64,000 bases of DNA from assembly GCF_017368455.1 (NCBI RefSeq), contig NZ_JAFNJU010000005.1, positions 1 through 64,000 of the forward strand. The letters are read 5' to 3'. This document shows, piece after piece, positions 54,021 to 62,025 of the stretch. The notes beneath the pieces are model-generated. The model was given only the letters and a program-made list of their open reading frames with translations. It was not told where the DNA came from and did no database searches. Both the position numbers and the translations under genes were made by a program. The first letter of the stretch is position 1; the number at the start of each line of letters is the position of its first letter. This DNA is from Proteiniclasticum aestuarii (GTDB taxonomy: Bacteria > Bacillota > Clostridia > Clostridiales > Clostridiaceae).

Positions 54021-54395
54021 CCATATCCTAAACGCCCTATAAATCTGCTCCAGCATACAGACGACAGACAGATCATCACTCATATCAAGTGTGGTGAGAC
54101 TTAGTGTGTCATCTGTATCTACCTTCATATTAACCACAAAGGCGATCTTAGAATGTCCGTTTAAAGTAAGCTCCTGGATCTTTTCCGAAAAGGAAACAGA
54201 ATCCAGGGCTTTTCCTTTTGCATATACTCTGAAAGTGTAGCAGGAAGAAACGAGAGGAAGAACATCACTTTGGTTTTCCACTTCTTGCAGAATCAGATTG
54301 CAGTACCTCTTCAGCCTTTTACTGTATTCCTTTATGGCACCCAGATAGTAATCTGGGATTTCATTCTTCCTATAGATAACAAGTAGTGTAACCAT
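53997..54395 (-). CDS. RlmH-like protein (23S rRNA pseudouridine-1915 N3-methyltransferase family), probably inactive paralogue
   Basis: RlmH methylates pseudouridine 1915 of 23S rRNA and belongs to the SPOUT class. This 132-aa homologue has the N-terminal pattern (YYLGAIKEYSKRLKRYC) and the diagnostic C terminus (LEQIYRAFRIWYGEPYHK). It is shorter than the usual 155-160 aa and lacks the glycine-rich SAM loop (GGxxG) expected after the IAFVV strand, where NMKVDTDD is found. I therefore doubt that it is the working enzyme; a full rlmH may lie elsewhere. The start follows GGGAGGCGAAACT. Its 3' end doubles as att repeat C. Confidence 0.7.
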   Translation of the reverse strand: MVTLLVIYRKNEIPDYYLGAIKEYSKRLKRYCNLILQEVENQSDVLPLVSSCYTFRVYAKGKALDSVSFSEKIQELTLNGHSKIAFVVNMKVDTDDTLSLTTLDMSDDLSVVCMLEQIYRAFRIWYGEPYHK

Positions 54396-54490
54396 AGTTT
54401 CGCCTCCCTTCTATTACCTTAATCATACCATGGATCATTCCCGATATAGAATGAAAATAATGCATCTCCACTTAAATAAATTGAGTGCAA

Positions 54491-54519
54491 TTGAAATTCG
54501 GGCCATTTTCCATTATAGT
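54491..54519 (+). promoter_or_regulatory. Sigma-A promoter for the MarR gene, giving a leaderless mRNA
   Basis: TTGAAA (54491-54496), an exact 17-base spacer and TATAGT (54514-54519) form a strong promoter. Transcription would begin at about 54526, which is the A of the chosen ATG. Confidence 0.6.
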
Positions 54520-54525
54520 AGTAGT

Positions 54526-54978
54526 ATGGATAAGAATAGAAACAGTTATGGAAAAGAAAACGACACAAACCTGAAGCTTCTGATCTCACTGAGCAGAGGC
54601 TTATCAAATATCAGCAGAGAGACCATGAGAAACATCAAGGAATATGGCATAACTCCCTCCCAGTTTATGGTTCTGGAAGTCTTATATCACAAAGGAGAGA
54701 TGAGAGTCTGTGATATTACAGAAAAAATACTGTCCACTGGTGGAAATATGACTGTGGTCATCAATAATCTGCTGAAAGAAGAATACATCGAGAAAATACC
54801 GACCCCTGGGGATCGCAGATCCTACAGCGTAAGCATCACGGAAAAAGGAGAAGAGCTCATCGGTGCGCTTTTTCCTGGACACCTTGAGATTCTGGCGGAA
54901 TCTATGGACGGACTGACCCATGAGGAGAAACAGGAAATGATCCATCTACTTAAGAAGATGCAGAGGATGCAGGAATGA
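54526..54978 (+). CDS. MarR-family transcriptional regulator
   Basis: This is a winged-helix repressor of about 150 aa. It shows YGITPSQFMVLEVLYHKGEM, the recognition helix TGGNMTVVINNLLKEEYIEK and the wing PGDRRSYSVSITEKG, all typical MarR positions. I chose ATG 54526 because the conserved part starts soon after and because a sigma-A promoter ends just upstream. The earlier ATGs at 54430-54462 would lie before or within that promoter and have no ribosome site. It overlaps the transporter gene by four bases and probably controls it. Confidence 0.85.
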   Translation: MDKNRNSYGKENDTNLKLLISLSRGLSNISRETMRNIKEYGITPSQFMVLEVLYHKGEMRVCDITEKILSTGGNMTVVINNLLKEEYIEKIPTPGDRRSYSVSITEKGEELIGALFPGHLEILAESMDGLTHEEKQEMIHLLKKMQRMQE

Positions 54979-55985
54979 AGACGCTGAGAAAATATGTGGG
55001 ATACCGCACACTGAAAACAGCCATCGGTGCAGCCCTTGCCATAATCATCGCAGAATACATCGGGCTCAGCTACGCCGTATCAGCAGGTGTCATCACCGTT
55101 CTGAGTGTGCAGAGCACCAAGAGAAAGTCCATCGATATAGCCATAAGAAGACTGGGTTCTACAACCCTAGCAATCATAGTGGCCGTTGTGGTCTTTCTTC
55201 TCATGGGCTACTCCGCGGTGAGCTTTGGGGTCTACCTTCTCATTTTCATACCCGTTGCGGCAGCACTTAATCTCAATGATGGGATTGTACCCAGTACCGT
55301 CCTTGTAACCCACCTACTGGTGGAAGAGTCTGTGGCCCTTTCCTGGATTCTCAATGAATATGGCATTCTCATTGTTGGAGCAGGAATTGCGCTCCTCTTT
55401 AATATCTACATGCCCAGTGTGGAGAAGGATATCAAGGAAGCCCAGAAGGATGTGGAAAGACTCTTCAAGAAGATCCTTGCCAGTTTTTCGGAAGACATCC
55501 TCTCCCAGTCTGTGAACATAGAAGAAGAGAAGATGTTCAAGGAACTGGATGCCACGCTGACTAGAGGCTTTGAGAAAGCGCACAGGCTTTCATCTAATTA
55601 TCTCTCGGAATCCTTCCTCTACTATGTCCGGTACATGGAGATGAGAATCAAGCAGTACGAGATTCTGAAACAGATGAGAGAAGTCCTTGGCAGGGTGGAC
55701 AGCTACTACGAGCAGAACCGCCTGGTGGCATCCCTTACGGAACTGGTAGCTCATCAGTATAATGAGCTCAATACCGCGAGAGAGCTCATGGAAGATCTCC
55801 ATTGTTATATGGAGCTCTTCAGGAATCAGGACCTGCCCAAGACAAGAGAGGAGTTTGAAAACAGGGCTTCTCTCTATCAGTATGTTCGAGACCTACAGAC
55901 CCTTCTGGAAATCAAGAAGGAGTTTGCGGACTCTCTAACAGAGTATGACAAGAAAACATTCTGGAAAAAAGAGGATGCGGTATAA
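54975..55985 (+). CDS. FUSC / aromatic acid exporter family protein
   Basis: The 336-aa membrane protein has about six helices in the first 145 residues (TAIGAALAIIIAEYIGLSYA, VSAGVITVLSVQSTKRKSID) and a long helical cytoplasmic domain. This is the layout of the ArAE_1/FUSC family, named for aromatic-acid exporters. With an upstream MarR regulator, export of a toxic aromatic acid or similar compound is a fair guess. A terminator follows. Confidence 0.8.
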   Translation: MKTLRKYVGYRTLKTAIGAALAIIIAEYIGLSYAVSAGVITVLSVQSTKRKSIDIAIRRLGSTTLAIIVAVVVFLLMGYSAVSFGVYLLIFIPVAAALNLNDGIVPSTVLVTHLLVEESVALSWILNEYGILIVGAGIALLFNIYMPSVEKDIKEAQKDVERLFKKILASFSEDILSQSVNIEEEKMFKELDATLTRGFEKAHRLSSNYLSESFLYYVRYMEMRIKQYEILKQMREVLGRVDSYYEQNRLVASLTELVAHQYNELNTARELMEDLHCYMELFRNQDLPKTREEFENRASLYQYVRDLQTLLEIKKEFADSLTEYDKKTFWKKEDAV

Positions 55986-56010
55986 GCACCATCCTAATTC
56001 AAGGCATTTC

Positions 56011-56040
56011 AAAAGGGGTTCGCCAGAACCCCTTTTAGTA
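56011..56040 (+). terminator. Terminator of the MarR-FUSC operon
   Basis: AAAAGGGGTT (56011-56020) and AACCCCTTTT (56027-56036) pair perfectly around CGCCAG. Confidence 0.9.
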
Positions 56041-56134
56041 TGGAACGTATTATGTTTGAAAAAGCCCCAGAACATAAGCTTCAGGCGCAGCCTGACCAGA
56101 TGGAAACATGAACGGTTCGCTGCATGAAAGAAAG

Positions 56135-56530
56135 CTACCTGTCCTCTTCAGCAGGGAGCACTTTAAGTTCATATCCTTTAACGAAAAGGAGAAGGAGAGT
56201 GATCAGTAGTATCATCAGAAGAGCAGTGATCATGAACTTCTCTTGCGCATCAGGAAGCAGGATCGGTAATGCGAAAAGTATAATGAGCACCGGCAGACTC
56301 CATCTGGTCCAAAAGGTGGACGTGACTTCCACCAGGTCACCGTCATGTACGGTTATAGTATTACTTCTTATCCCGAACTGCATCGCCTTCAGCTCTACCT
56401 GATCATGAGGGATCTTTATCTCCACTTTCTGCTTATGGGAAACTGAAGCAATCTTCTCTCCATTGGCATGGATCTTTATAGGCGAACCGGACCCTTGCCA
56501 GCCTGTGTTTCTTTTCACTTTAATCAACAA
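56135..56530 (-). CDS. Small membrane protein with N-terminal beta domain, unknown function
   Basis: The 131-aa protein has an N-terminal soluble part of about 70 residues (VKRNTGWQGSGSPIKIHANG) with alternating beta strands, then two membrane helices (about 73-92 and 99-118) and a short charged tail. I have seen this layout in uncharacterised Bacillota proteins but cannot name a family. It starts with TTG at 56530, five bases after AGGAGG, and its start overlaps the end of the DUF3644 gene by 11 bases. Confidence 0.65.
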   Translation of the reverse strand: MLIKVKRNTGWQGSGSPIKIHANGEKIASVSHKQKVEIKIPHDQVELKAMQFGIRSNTITVHDGDLVEVTSTFWTRWSLPVLIILFALPILLPDAQEKFMITALLMILLITLLLLFVKGYELKVLPAEEDR

Positions 56531-57638
56531 TGGGACCTCCTATAGGTGAATGTTTTTTTTGGGGGGGGTAATCATGAACAGATACTACAATATTATTCTT
56601 AACTTGGTCTTTAATCCATTCTACTGGAATTTGATGGTTTTTAAGAATTGATGTCAACAATAAGACCCAGTTGTCGTTAAAAACATAGTCCTTATGGACC
56701 TCGTCATAATGGCAATACTTTGTATTAGTTTCAAAAGGGTTGTCTGCATTGTTATTAGGCCTAATTCCGAATAATTTCCAGAATAGTGTATGATTATAGA
56801 TTGTAAAGTTATCAATGCCATTTTCTTTAATTTTTTCAACGACATCCTTGGGTTTGAGTTTTCCAACATTTGCTCCTTCTAATGTTAAGGTCTTATTTTT
56901 GATTATTGTGGTTAGTTTTTGAAAATCAGCTTGTTCCTCTGGGGTTAAAGCCTCCCAGTTAATAAATTCAACAGCCAAATCATTTCTATTAGTATTTCCA
57001 ATCTTTGGCACTTGAATAAGCTTTATGCTGAACTCTTGACTGCTGAATATTTCTTCTGGCAATGATGTTCTATACTTATTTATGTAATCAATAATATCTT
57101 GGGCTTCTCTCGATAGTAAATTTTTCTGTGCTTCTTTTTGTTCCTTTGTAAGGATCTTTGAGAACTGCAGAGAAAAAGCTAAGTTTTCATTAATTGCATA
57201 ATCTTCTCCAAAGAAATTAGTTAGTGTGCTTTCATAATTATATAACATAGCCTGACACTCACCAAATATTTGAGTTCCCAATATTTCTTTATCGATATGC
57301 CGATGCTCAATTTTGTTTCTTAATTGGATGAAAAAATCAAGGTTCTTTTTCACTGGATCATCTAAATTATTATATTGCTTAATACACTCACGTAAATCCC
57401 ATGATTTTCTTTCTCCATCAACTTTTCTGTAGTTTCTTCCATTTTTGTAATAATATTTATCTCCGATTGTGTTATTGAAGTATGCATGAAAAAGGCGTGT
57501 CCACGCTATAATCATTAGAGTTATATAATTTTCTACTTTAAAAGTTGTTCTAGGCTTATTATAAATTTCAACGGCCAATAATGCGCTATCAATAGAATTT
57601 TCTAAAATACTCTTAGTTTTTCCTTTTCGAAGTGACAT
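56520..57638 (-). CDS. DUF3644-family protein with HEPN-like motif
   Basis: The 372-aa protein matches DUF3644: SALLAVEIYNKPRTTFKVEN at the N terminus, WTRLFHAYFN, and RNKIEHRHID (about 110-120), an R-x4-H motif like HEPN ribonucleases. These proteins are common in mobile and defence regions, and their function is unproven. The gene is clearly more AT-rich than its neighbours. The last residues (PPQKKHSPIGGPIVD) are encoded across an 8xC/8xA tract and the ribosome site of the next gene, so the natural C terminus may have been replaced at insertion. I chose ATG 57638, preceded by TTGGAGGTTGAA. Confidence 0.7.
   Translation of the reverse strand: MSLRKGKTKSILENSIDSALLAVEIYNKPRTTFKVENYITLMIIAWTRLFHAYFNNTIGDKYYYKNGRNYRKVDGERKSWDLRECIKQYNNLDDPVKKNLDFFIQLRNKIEHRHIDKEILGTQIFGECQAMLYNYESTLTNFFGEDYAINENLAFSLQFSKILTKEQKEAQKNLLSREAQDIIDYINKYRTSLPEEIFSSQEFSIKLIQVPKIGNTNRNDLAVEFINWEALTPEEQADFQKLTTIIKNKTLTLEGANVGKLKPKDVVEKIKENGIDNFTIYNHTLFWKLFGIRPNNNADNPFETNTKYCHYDEVHKDYVFNDNWVLLLTSILKNHQIPVEWIKDQVKNNIVVSVHDYPPQKKHSPIGGPIVD
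56553..56568. repeat. Double homopolymer tract T8G8
   Basis: Eight T residues followed by eight G residues lie in the last 50 bases of the DUF3644 frame. Such tracts are slippage-prone in replication and in sequencing, so the reading frame of the protein end is uncertain here. Confidence 0.7.
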
Positions 57639-57720
57639 TTCAACCTCCAATAACTATAAATTCAAAAATGCTAATTATTACCTATAATATTCAGATTATA
57701 TCATTAATAATATAACATAA

Positions 57721-57769
57721 ATCGATAGAGATATCAGTAGTCTTTTATACAACTGATATCTCTATCGAT
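57721..57769. repeat. 18-base inverted repeat between the XRE and DUF3644 genes
   Basis: Arms 57721-57738 and 57752-57769 (ATCGATAGAGATATCAGT and its complement) are perfect around a 13-base loop. It probably terminates the XRE transcript, though no T-run follows. It could also mark one edge of the inserted DUF3644 segment. Confidence 0.55.
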
Positions 57770-57772
57770 AAT

Positions 57773-58117
57773 TTATAAAGTATTCCTTTCGTCTCTTGCG
57801 GTCTTCTTCACCCTCAGGTAGGTGATGAGCTCATCCTGGTCTCTCTCATCCCACTCGTTAAAATCTCTGATCAGCTCATAGAGCTCCGCACTGATGTGCT
57901 TCTCCATAAGCCGCATATCCTCCGGTTCTGCCAGAACGGAATAAATGGAAAGATCCAGGGCTCTGCAGAGACTGGTCAGCGTATCCACAGGTGGCGTGCT
58001 GTTTCCGTTTTCTATATCGCTGATATAGGAAATGGACAGATTTGTAGCATCAGCAACATCTCTCAGCTTCATATTCTTCTCTTGTCTTGCTTTCTTCAGC
58101 TTTTCTCCAATATTCAT
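57773..58117 (-). CDS. XRE-family helix-turn-helix regulator (114 aa)
   Basis: The N-terminal 65 residues are a lambda-repressor-type helix-turn-helix (MKLRDVADATNLSISYISDI, ENGNSTPPVDTL). The C-terminal 50 residues are acidic and helical and probably mediate dimerisation. No peptidase or phage-repressor domain is present. It is divergent from a second, shorter XRE protein, and the two share an intergenic region with repeated motifs. Confidence 0.85.
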   Translation of the reverse strand: MNIGEKLKKARQEKNMKLRDVADATNLSISYISDIENGNSTPPVDTLTSLCRALDLSIYSVLAEPEDMRLMEKHISAELYELIRDFNEWDERDQDELITYLRVKKTARDERNTL

Positions 58118-58200
58118 GTCCGCTCCTTAATTCCGTATATAGTAGTAGTTTAGCAAGGATTGGAGAAAATAAAAACTATCCGAAAGATCAGAAGCAATAT

Positions 58201-58251
58201 ATTTCGATAACAGCGTAAATGAATTGAATTATTTCGATAGTAACGTATAAT
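58201..58251 (+). promoter_or_regulatory. Promoter with repeated operator-like motif for the small XRE gene
   Basis: ATTTCGATAACAGCGTA (58201-58217) recurs with changes as ATTTCGATAGTAACGTA (58231-58247), 30 bases apart, about three helical turns. TTGAAT (58224-58229) and TATAAT (58246-58251) with a 16-base spacer form a promoter that overlaps the second copy. An inverted TATCGAAA also occurs inside the gene near 58306. Repression by one of the two XRE proteins is likely. Confidence 0.5.
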
Positions 58252-58273
58252 TAGTATCATAGGAGGTGCTAGT

Positions 58274-58477
58274 TTGGTTAGTATCGGCGATAATATACGT
58301 AAATATCGAAAAAGTGGAAAGCTCACGCAGAAAGACCTGGGGGAAGCCATAGGCATTTCCAATACCTATCTTTCTGATATAGAAACTGGTAGAACGAATC
58401 CATCCATCAAAACCCTGAAGAAGATTGCCAAGGCTCTGGATATCAGTTATATAGAGCTTCTGAAAGACACGGAGTAA
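58274..58477 (+). CDS. Small XRE-family helix-turn-helix regulator (67 aa)
   Basis: The whole protein is one helix-turn-helix domain: GDNIRKYRKSGKLTQKDLGE, then ISNTYLSDIETGRTNPSIKT. It is similar in type to Cro/SinR-like single-domain regulators. The TTG start at 58274 is eight bases after AGGAGG. It is transcribed divergently from the larger XRE gene and probably represses its own promoter through the repeats upstream. Confidence 0.85.
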   Translation: MVSIGDNIRKYRKSGKLTQKDLGEAIGISNTYLSDIETGRTNPSIKTLKKIAKALDISYIELLKDTE

Positions 58478-58503
58478 ATAAAAATCAGTAGAATAAAAAA
58501 ATG

Positions 58504-58532
58504 GAAGCAGGATGCGTATCCTGCTTTCATTT
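58504..58532 (+). terminator. Hairpin after the small XRE gene
   Basis: GAAGCAGGAT (58504-58513) pairs with ATCCTGCTTTC (58518-58528). The following TTCATTTG is only partly T-rich. Confidence 0.5.
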
Positions 58533-58661
58533 GTGTTAAGAAACCATGAAGTCCCTTCCATACCCTTGAAAAAGAATGGAAATACAATGATAATAAGAAT
58601 GATAAGTAATCAGACGTATCAAATTAAATGACAGGCCAGCAGGTTTGTTTAGGAGGTAAAT

Positions 58662-60110
58662 ATGTTAGGAGATATAGGAATTTACGGATTCAGAGTCATG
58701 GGTGAAAATCTGGCCAGAAACATCGAGTCCAAAGGATACACCGTATCCATCGGGAACAGGTCATCATCGGTGATCAGAGACTTCATGGAAGGAAAAGGCA
58801 AGGAAGGAAACTTCGTTCCCTCCTATTCCATGGAGGAGTTCATCTCTTCCTTGAAGAAACCCAGAAAGATCATGCTCATGATCAAAGCAGGCAGCGTGGT
58901 GGATGCCACCATAGACAGTATACTGCCACTTCTTGAGGAAGGAGACACCATCATCGATGGCGGAAACTCCAATTACGAGGACACGGAAAGAAGAGTGAAG
59001 GCGCTAGAGAAGAAAGGCATCCACTTTGTGGGTTCAGGCGTATCCGGCGGAGAGCTGGGGGCGCTCTATGGCCCATCCATCATGCCTGGCGGTGCCAAAG
59101 AGGCCTGGGACGGCATCAAGGATATCTTCATGGATATCTCGGCCAAAGCCGGCAAAAACGGGGATGAGCCCTGTACCACATGGATCGGTGCCGGCGGCTC
59201 CGGTCACTACGTGAAGACCATCCATAATGGCATCGAGTATGGGGACATGCAGCTGATCTCGGAAACCTATGCGGTGATGAGAGATGTGCTGGGACTTTCC
59301 AATGAGGAGATGGCTGAGGTCTTCACCAGATGGAACAAGGGTGTTCTAGAAAGCTACCTGGTGGAAATCACCGCAGACATCCTGGGCGAAAAGGATGAAA
59401 AGGGTGAGTACTTGGTGAACTCCATTCTGGACAAGGCCATGCAGAAGGGAACCGGAAAATGGACTGTCATCTCTGCTCTGGAAGAAGGACAGCCAGTGTC
59501 TCTCATCACAGAGGCTGTTTATGCCAGAATCCTCTCCTCCATGAAGGATGAGAGAGTGGAAGCGGCGAAGCTTGTGAAGAGACCTGTCAGTGAAGTGGAC
59601 AAGGAAGAGACCATAAAGAATCTTGAAATGGCCCTTTATGCTTCCAAGATGGTATCCTATGCTCAAGGATTCTCCCTGCTCAAAGCGGCGTCGGATCGGT
59701 TCGAATGGGGACTGAATCTTGGCGAGATCGCCTCCATCTGGAGAGGTGGATGCATCATCCGTTCTGCCTTCCTGGATGACATCAGAAAGGCCTATGACAA
59801 AAATCCGAAGCTTATGAATCTCATGGTGGATGACTTTTTCCAGAAGGAACTGGAAAAGGCCGTATCAGGGCTTCGTGAAATCATGGTCACTGGTGTAAGA
59901 AACGGCATCGCCATGCCTGCCATGAGCTCAGCCCTGGCCTACTATGACGGATATCACACGGAGAATCTGCCTGCGAATCTTCTGCAGGCGCAGAGAGATT
60001 ATTTCGGTGCGCATATGTTTGAGCGTATTGATACAGCGCGTGGAGAATTTTTCCATCACGACTGGAGCGGACAGGGTGGCAATACCGCATCCACAGTCTA
60101 CAAGGTATAA
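58662..60110 (+). CDS. gnd: 6-phosphogluconate dehydrogenase, decarboxylating
   Basis: Gnd oxidises 6-phosphogluconate to ribulose 5-phosphate, CO2 and NAD(P)H in the oxidative pentose phosphate pathway. The 482-aa protein has typical length and the substrate motifs FVGSGVSGGELGALYGPSIM, GAGGSGHYVKTIHNGIEYGD and IWRGGCIIRS, and the C-terminal RGEFFHHDWSGQGG. The N-terminal nucleotide loop (GIYGFRVMGENLA) is less usual than GLAVMGQNLA. After the beta-2 strand there is SIGNRSSS, where NADP enzymes have YNRT, so cofactor preference should not be assumed. A lactonase-family gene for the preceding step lies 2 kb downstream. Confidence 0.95.
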   Translation: MLGDIGIYGFRVMGENLARNIESKGYTVSIGNRSSSVIRDFMEGKGKEGNFVPSYSMEEFISSLKKPRKIMLMIKAGSVVDATIDSILPLLEEGDTIIDGGNSNYEDTERRVKALEKKGIHFVGSGVSGGELGALYGPSIMPGGAKEAWDGIKDIFMDISAKAGKNGDEPCTTWIGAGGSGHYVKTIHNGIEYGDMQLISETYAVMRDVLGLSNEEMAEVFTRWNKGVLESYLVEITADILGEKDEKGEYLVNSILDKAMQKGTGKWTVISALEEGQPVSLITEAVYARILSSMKDERVEAAKLVKRPVSEVDKEETIKNLEMALYASKMVSYAQGFSLLKAASDRFEWGLNLGEIASIWRGGCIIRSAFLDDIRKAYDKNPKLMNLMVDDFFQKELEKAVSGLREIMVTGVRNGIAMPAMSSALAYYDGYHTENLPANLLQAQRDYFGAHMFERIDTARGEFFHHDWSGQGGNTASTVYKV

Positions 60111-60134
60111 AACGGAATCGAAACAGAATGCATG

Positions 60135-60183
60135 GAAGCAGCGGAGGACCCGAAAGGGGCCAATCCCGCTGCTTCTTTTTCTT
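60135..60183 (+). terminator. Terminator of gnd
   Basis: GAAGCAGCGG (60135-60144) pairs with CCGCTGCTTC (60166-60175), followed by a long T-rich run. Confidence 0.85.
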
Positions 60184-60517
60184 TCTTTTTTCTTTTGTGA
60201 AGTCCGCGAATGATCGGAAGATATGAACACGAAATATATGGAATTATAAGGGGATGCTATCCTTCTTCGAATCAGAATAATGTTCGGAGATTCAGTGCAG
60301 ATTATACGAATGATGGGGTAAGGAATAATGATTATTAATGGATTAAGTGCGAATAATGAGATGGAAACAAGGATTTTCGACTAAAAACAGGCTTGATTAC
60401 CGTTTACAGTCATGAAATGAATAAAGAAGGGTGGATACCGAACAAAATAACTTGCGTTAATGATATCATTCGTATAAAATGAATGAGTACTTATTAATAA
60501 ATCATACGAGGTGGAAA
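60184..60517. other. Gap upstream of the NCS2 permease gene
   Basis: About 330 bases follow the gnd terminator. I checked it for a purine or guanine-family riboswitch because of the purine-type permease behind it, and did not see the conserved core. A promoter with an internal palindrome is the only feature supported. Confidence 0.4.
60452..60478 (+). promoter_or_regulatory. Promoter with internal palindrome before the NCS2 gene
   Basis: TTGCGT (60452-60457) and TATAAA (60473-60478) are 15 bases apart, slightly short. Between them AATGATATCATT (60459-60470) is a perfect palindrome that could be an operator overlapping the promoter. Confidence 0.4.
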
Positions 60518-61912
60518 ATGGAAAAATTATTCAAGCTCAAGGAACACGGTACCGACGTCAAGACCGAGATTCTTGGTGGAACAACGACTTTCCTTACAAT
60601 GGCTTATATCATATTTGTTAATCCTCAGATTCTGGGACTCACAGGTATGGACCAGGGAGCAGTCTTCACTGCAACCATTCTGGCAGCAGTCATCGGAACA
60701 TTCATCATGGCTTTTGTGGCCAATGTGCCTTTTGCGGTAGCGCCAGGAATGGGACTCAATGCGTTCTTTACCTTCACTGTCGTATTCATTCTGGGATACA
60801 GCTGGCAGCAGGCTCTAGCGCTGGTATTTTTATGCGGACTCATCAATGTGTTCATCACGGTGACCAAGATCAGAAAGATGATCGTGAAGGCCATTCCAGA
60901 ATCTCTCCAGTACGCCATCAGCGGCGGTATTGGACTCTTCATCGCCTACCTTGGCATCAAGCAGGCAGGTTTTCTGACCTTCACAGCTGAGACAGTAAAC
61001 AGAATCACTGACAATGGAGATGGAAGCGGTATGTTTGCGGACATCGTGCCTGCACTGACTGATTTTACAAACCCCACAGCGCAGGTTGCGCTCATTGGCC
61101 TTCTCATCACCATCGTTCTTCTTCTTCTGAAAGTGAAGAGTGCGATTCTTGTGGGCATCGTTGCAACCACCTTCATCGGAATCTTCTTTGGTGTGACACA
61201 GGTTCCTGAACTGTCCATGGACATGTTCAGAGTGCCAAGCCTTGCACCAACACTGTTCCAGCTTGATTTCAACGGCCTATTCGCCGTGGATAAGCTCTTC
61301 ATCACCCTGACAACCATCTTCGCCTTCTCCCTGACAGACACCTTCGACACCATCGGAACCTTCCTGGGTGCAGGCAGAAAGTCAGGCATCTTCACAGAGG
61401 AAGATGCCAATGCGGTGGAAGATTCCAAGGGCATGAGCACCAAGATGGAAAAGGCGCTGTTTGCTGATGCAACAGCAACCTCCATCGGAGCGCTTCTTGG
61501 TACATCCAATACCACCACCTATGTGGAAAGTGCAGCGGGTATTGCGCAGGGAGCCAAGACAGGTCTTGCTTCTGTAACAACAGGCGTCCTGTTCATCGTA
61601 TCCCTCTTCCTTGCACCCATCGCACTGATGGTGCCAGGAGCAGCCACAGCACCTGCACTCATCGTGGTGGGAATCATGATGGCGGAAGGGCTTCAGAACA
61701 TCGACTGGCAGGACCTGACCATCGCAGTACCTGCATTCATGGTACTGGCATTCATGGGATTCTCCGCATCCATCACCAATGGTATCGCATTCGGATTCCT
61801 GTTCTATGCCATCGCGAAGATTGTGGACAAGAAGGCCAAGGAGGTTCACCCGATCCTCTACGTCATCACCGTCCTCTTCATCCTATCCTTCATATTAACT
61901 GCAGTTGCATAA
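60518..61912 (+). CDS. NCS2-family purine permease (AzgA/GhxP-type hypoxanthine/guanine/adenine transporter)
   Basis: The 464-aa membrane protein has 12 or more helices and the AzgA-like motifs: GTDVKTEILGGTTTFLTMAY, AVAPGMGLNAFFTF, SLTDTFDTIGTFLGAGRKSG and LLGTSNTTTYVESAAGIAQG. This subgroup moves hypoxanthine, guanine or adenine with protons, rather than uracil or xanthine. It agrees with the purine salvage genes (deoD, deaminase) elsewhere in the window, though not adjacent. ATG 60518 follows ACGAGGTGGAAA; the earlier in-frame ATG near 60479 lies at the promoter. Confidence 0.9.
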   Translation: MEKLFKLKEHGTDVKTEILGGTTTFLTMAYIIFVNPQILGLTGMDQGAVFTATILAAVIGTFIMAFVANVPFAVAPGMGLNAFFTFTVVFILGYSWQQALALVFLCGLINVFITVTKIRKMIVKAIPESLQYAISGGIGLFIAYLGIKQAGFLTFTAETVNRITDNGDGSGMFADIVPALTDFTNPTAQVALIGLLITIVLLLLKVKSAILVGIVATTFIGIFFGVTQVPELSMDMFRVPSLAPTLFQLDFNGLFAVDKLFITLTTIFAFSLTDTFDTIGTFLGAGRKSGIFTEEDANAVEDSKGMSTKMEKALFADATATSIGALLGTSNTTTYVESAAGIAQGAKTGLASVTTGVLFIVSLFLAPIALMVPGAATAPALIVVGIMMAEGLQNIDWQDLTIAVPAFMVLAFMGFSASITNGIAFGFLFYAIAKIVDKKAKEVHPILYVITVLFILSFILTAVA

Positions 61913-61962
61913 ATTAGAAGTGTCCCCATACTTCAAGGAAGCAGCGTATAGATAGTTAAGAA

Positions 61963-62000
61963 AAAAGATGCATCCGGAATTTTTCCGGGTGCATCTTTTG
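61963..62000. terminator. Bidirectional terminator between NCS2 and lactonase genes
   Basis: AAAAGATGCATCCGGA (61963-61978) and TCCGGGTGCATCTTTT (61984-61999) pair with one wobble. It lies between convergent genes. Confidence 0.85.
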
Positions 62001-62025
62001 CGTCTCATGACGCTATGGATTTCAT

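Noticed and set aside
60184..60517. Possible purine riboswitch before the NCS2 permease
   Set aside because: The conserved core and pairing pattern of the purine riboswitch were not found by eye; a covariance-model search would settle it.
60946..61849. Long minus-strand frames opposite the NCS2 permease
   Set aside because: Composition (Arg/Cys/His-rich or Ser/Val-rich low complexity) and the well-conserved permease on the other strand show these are shadows.
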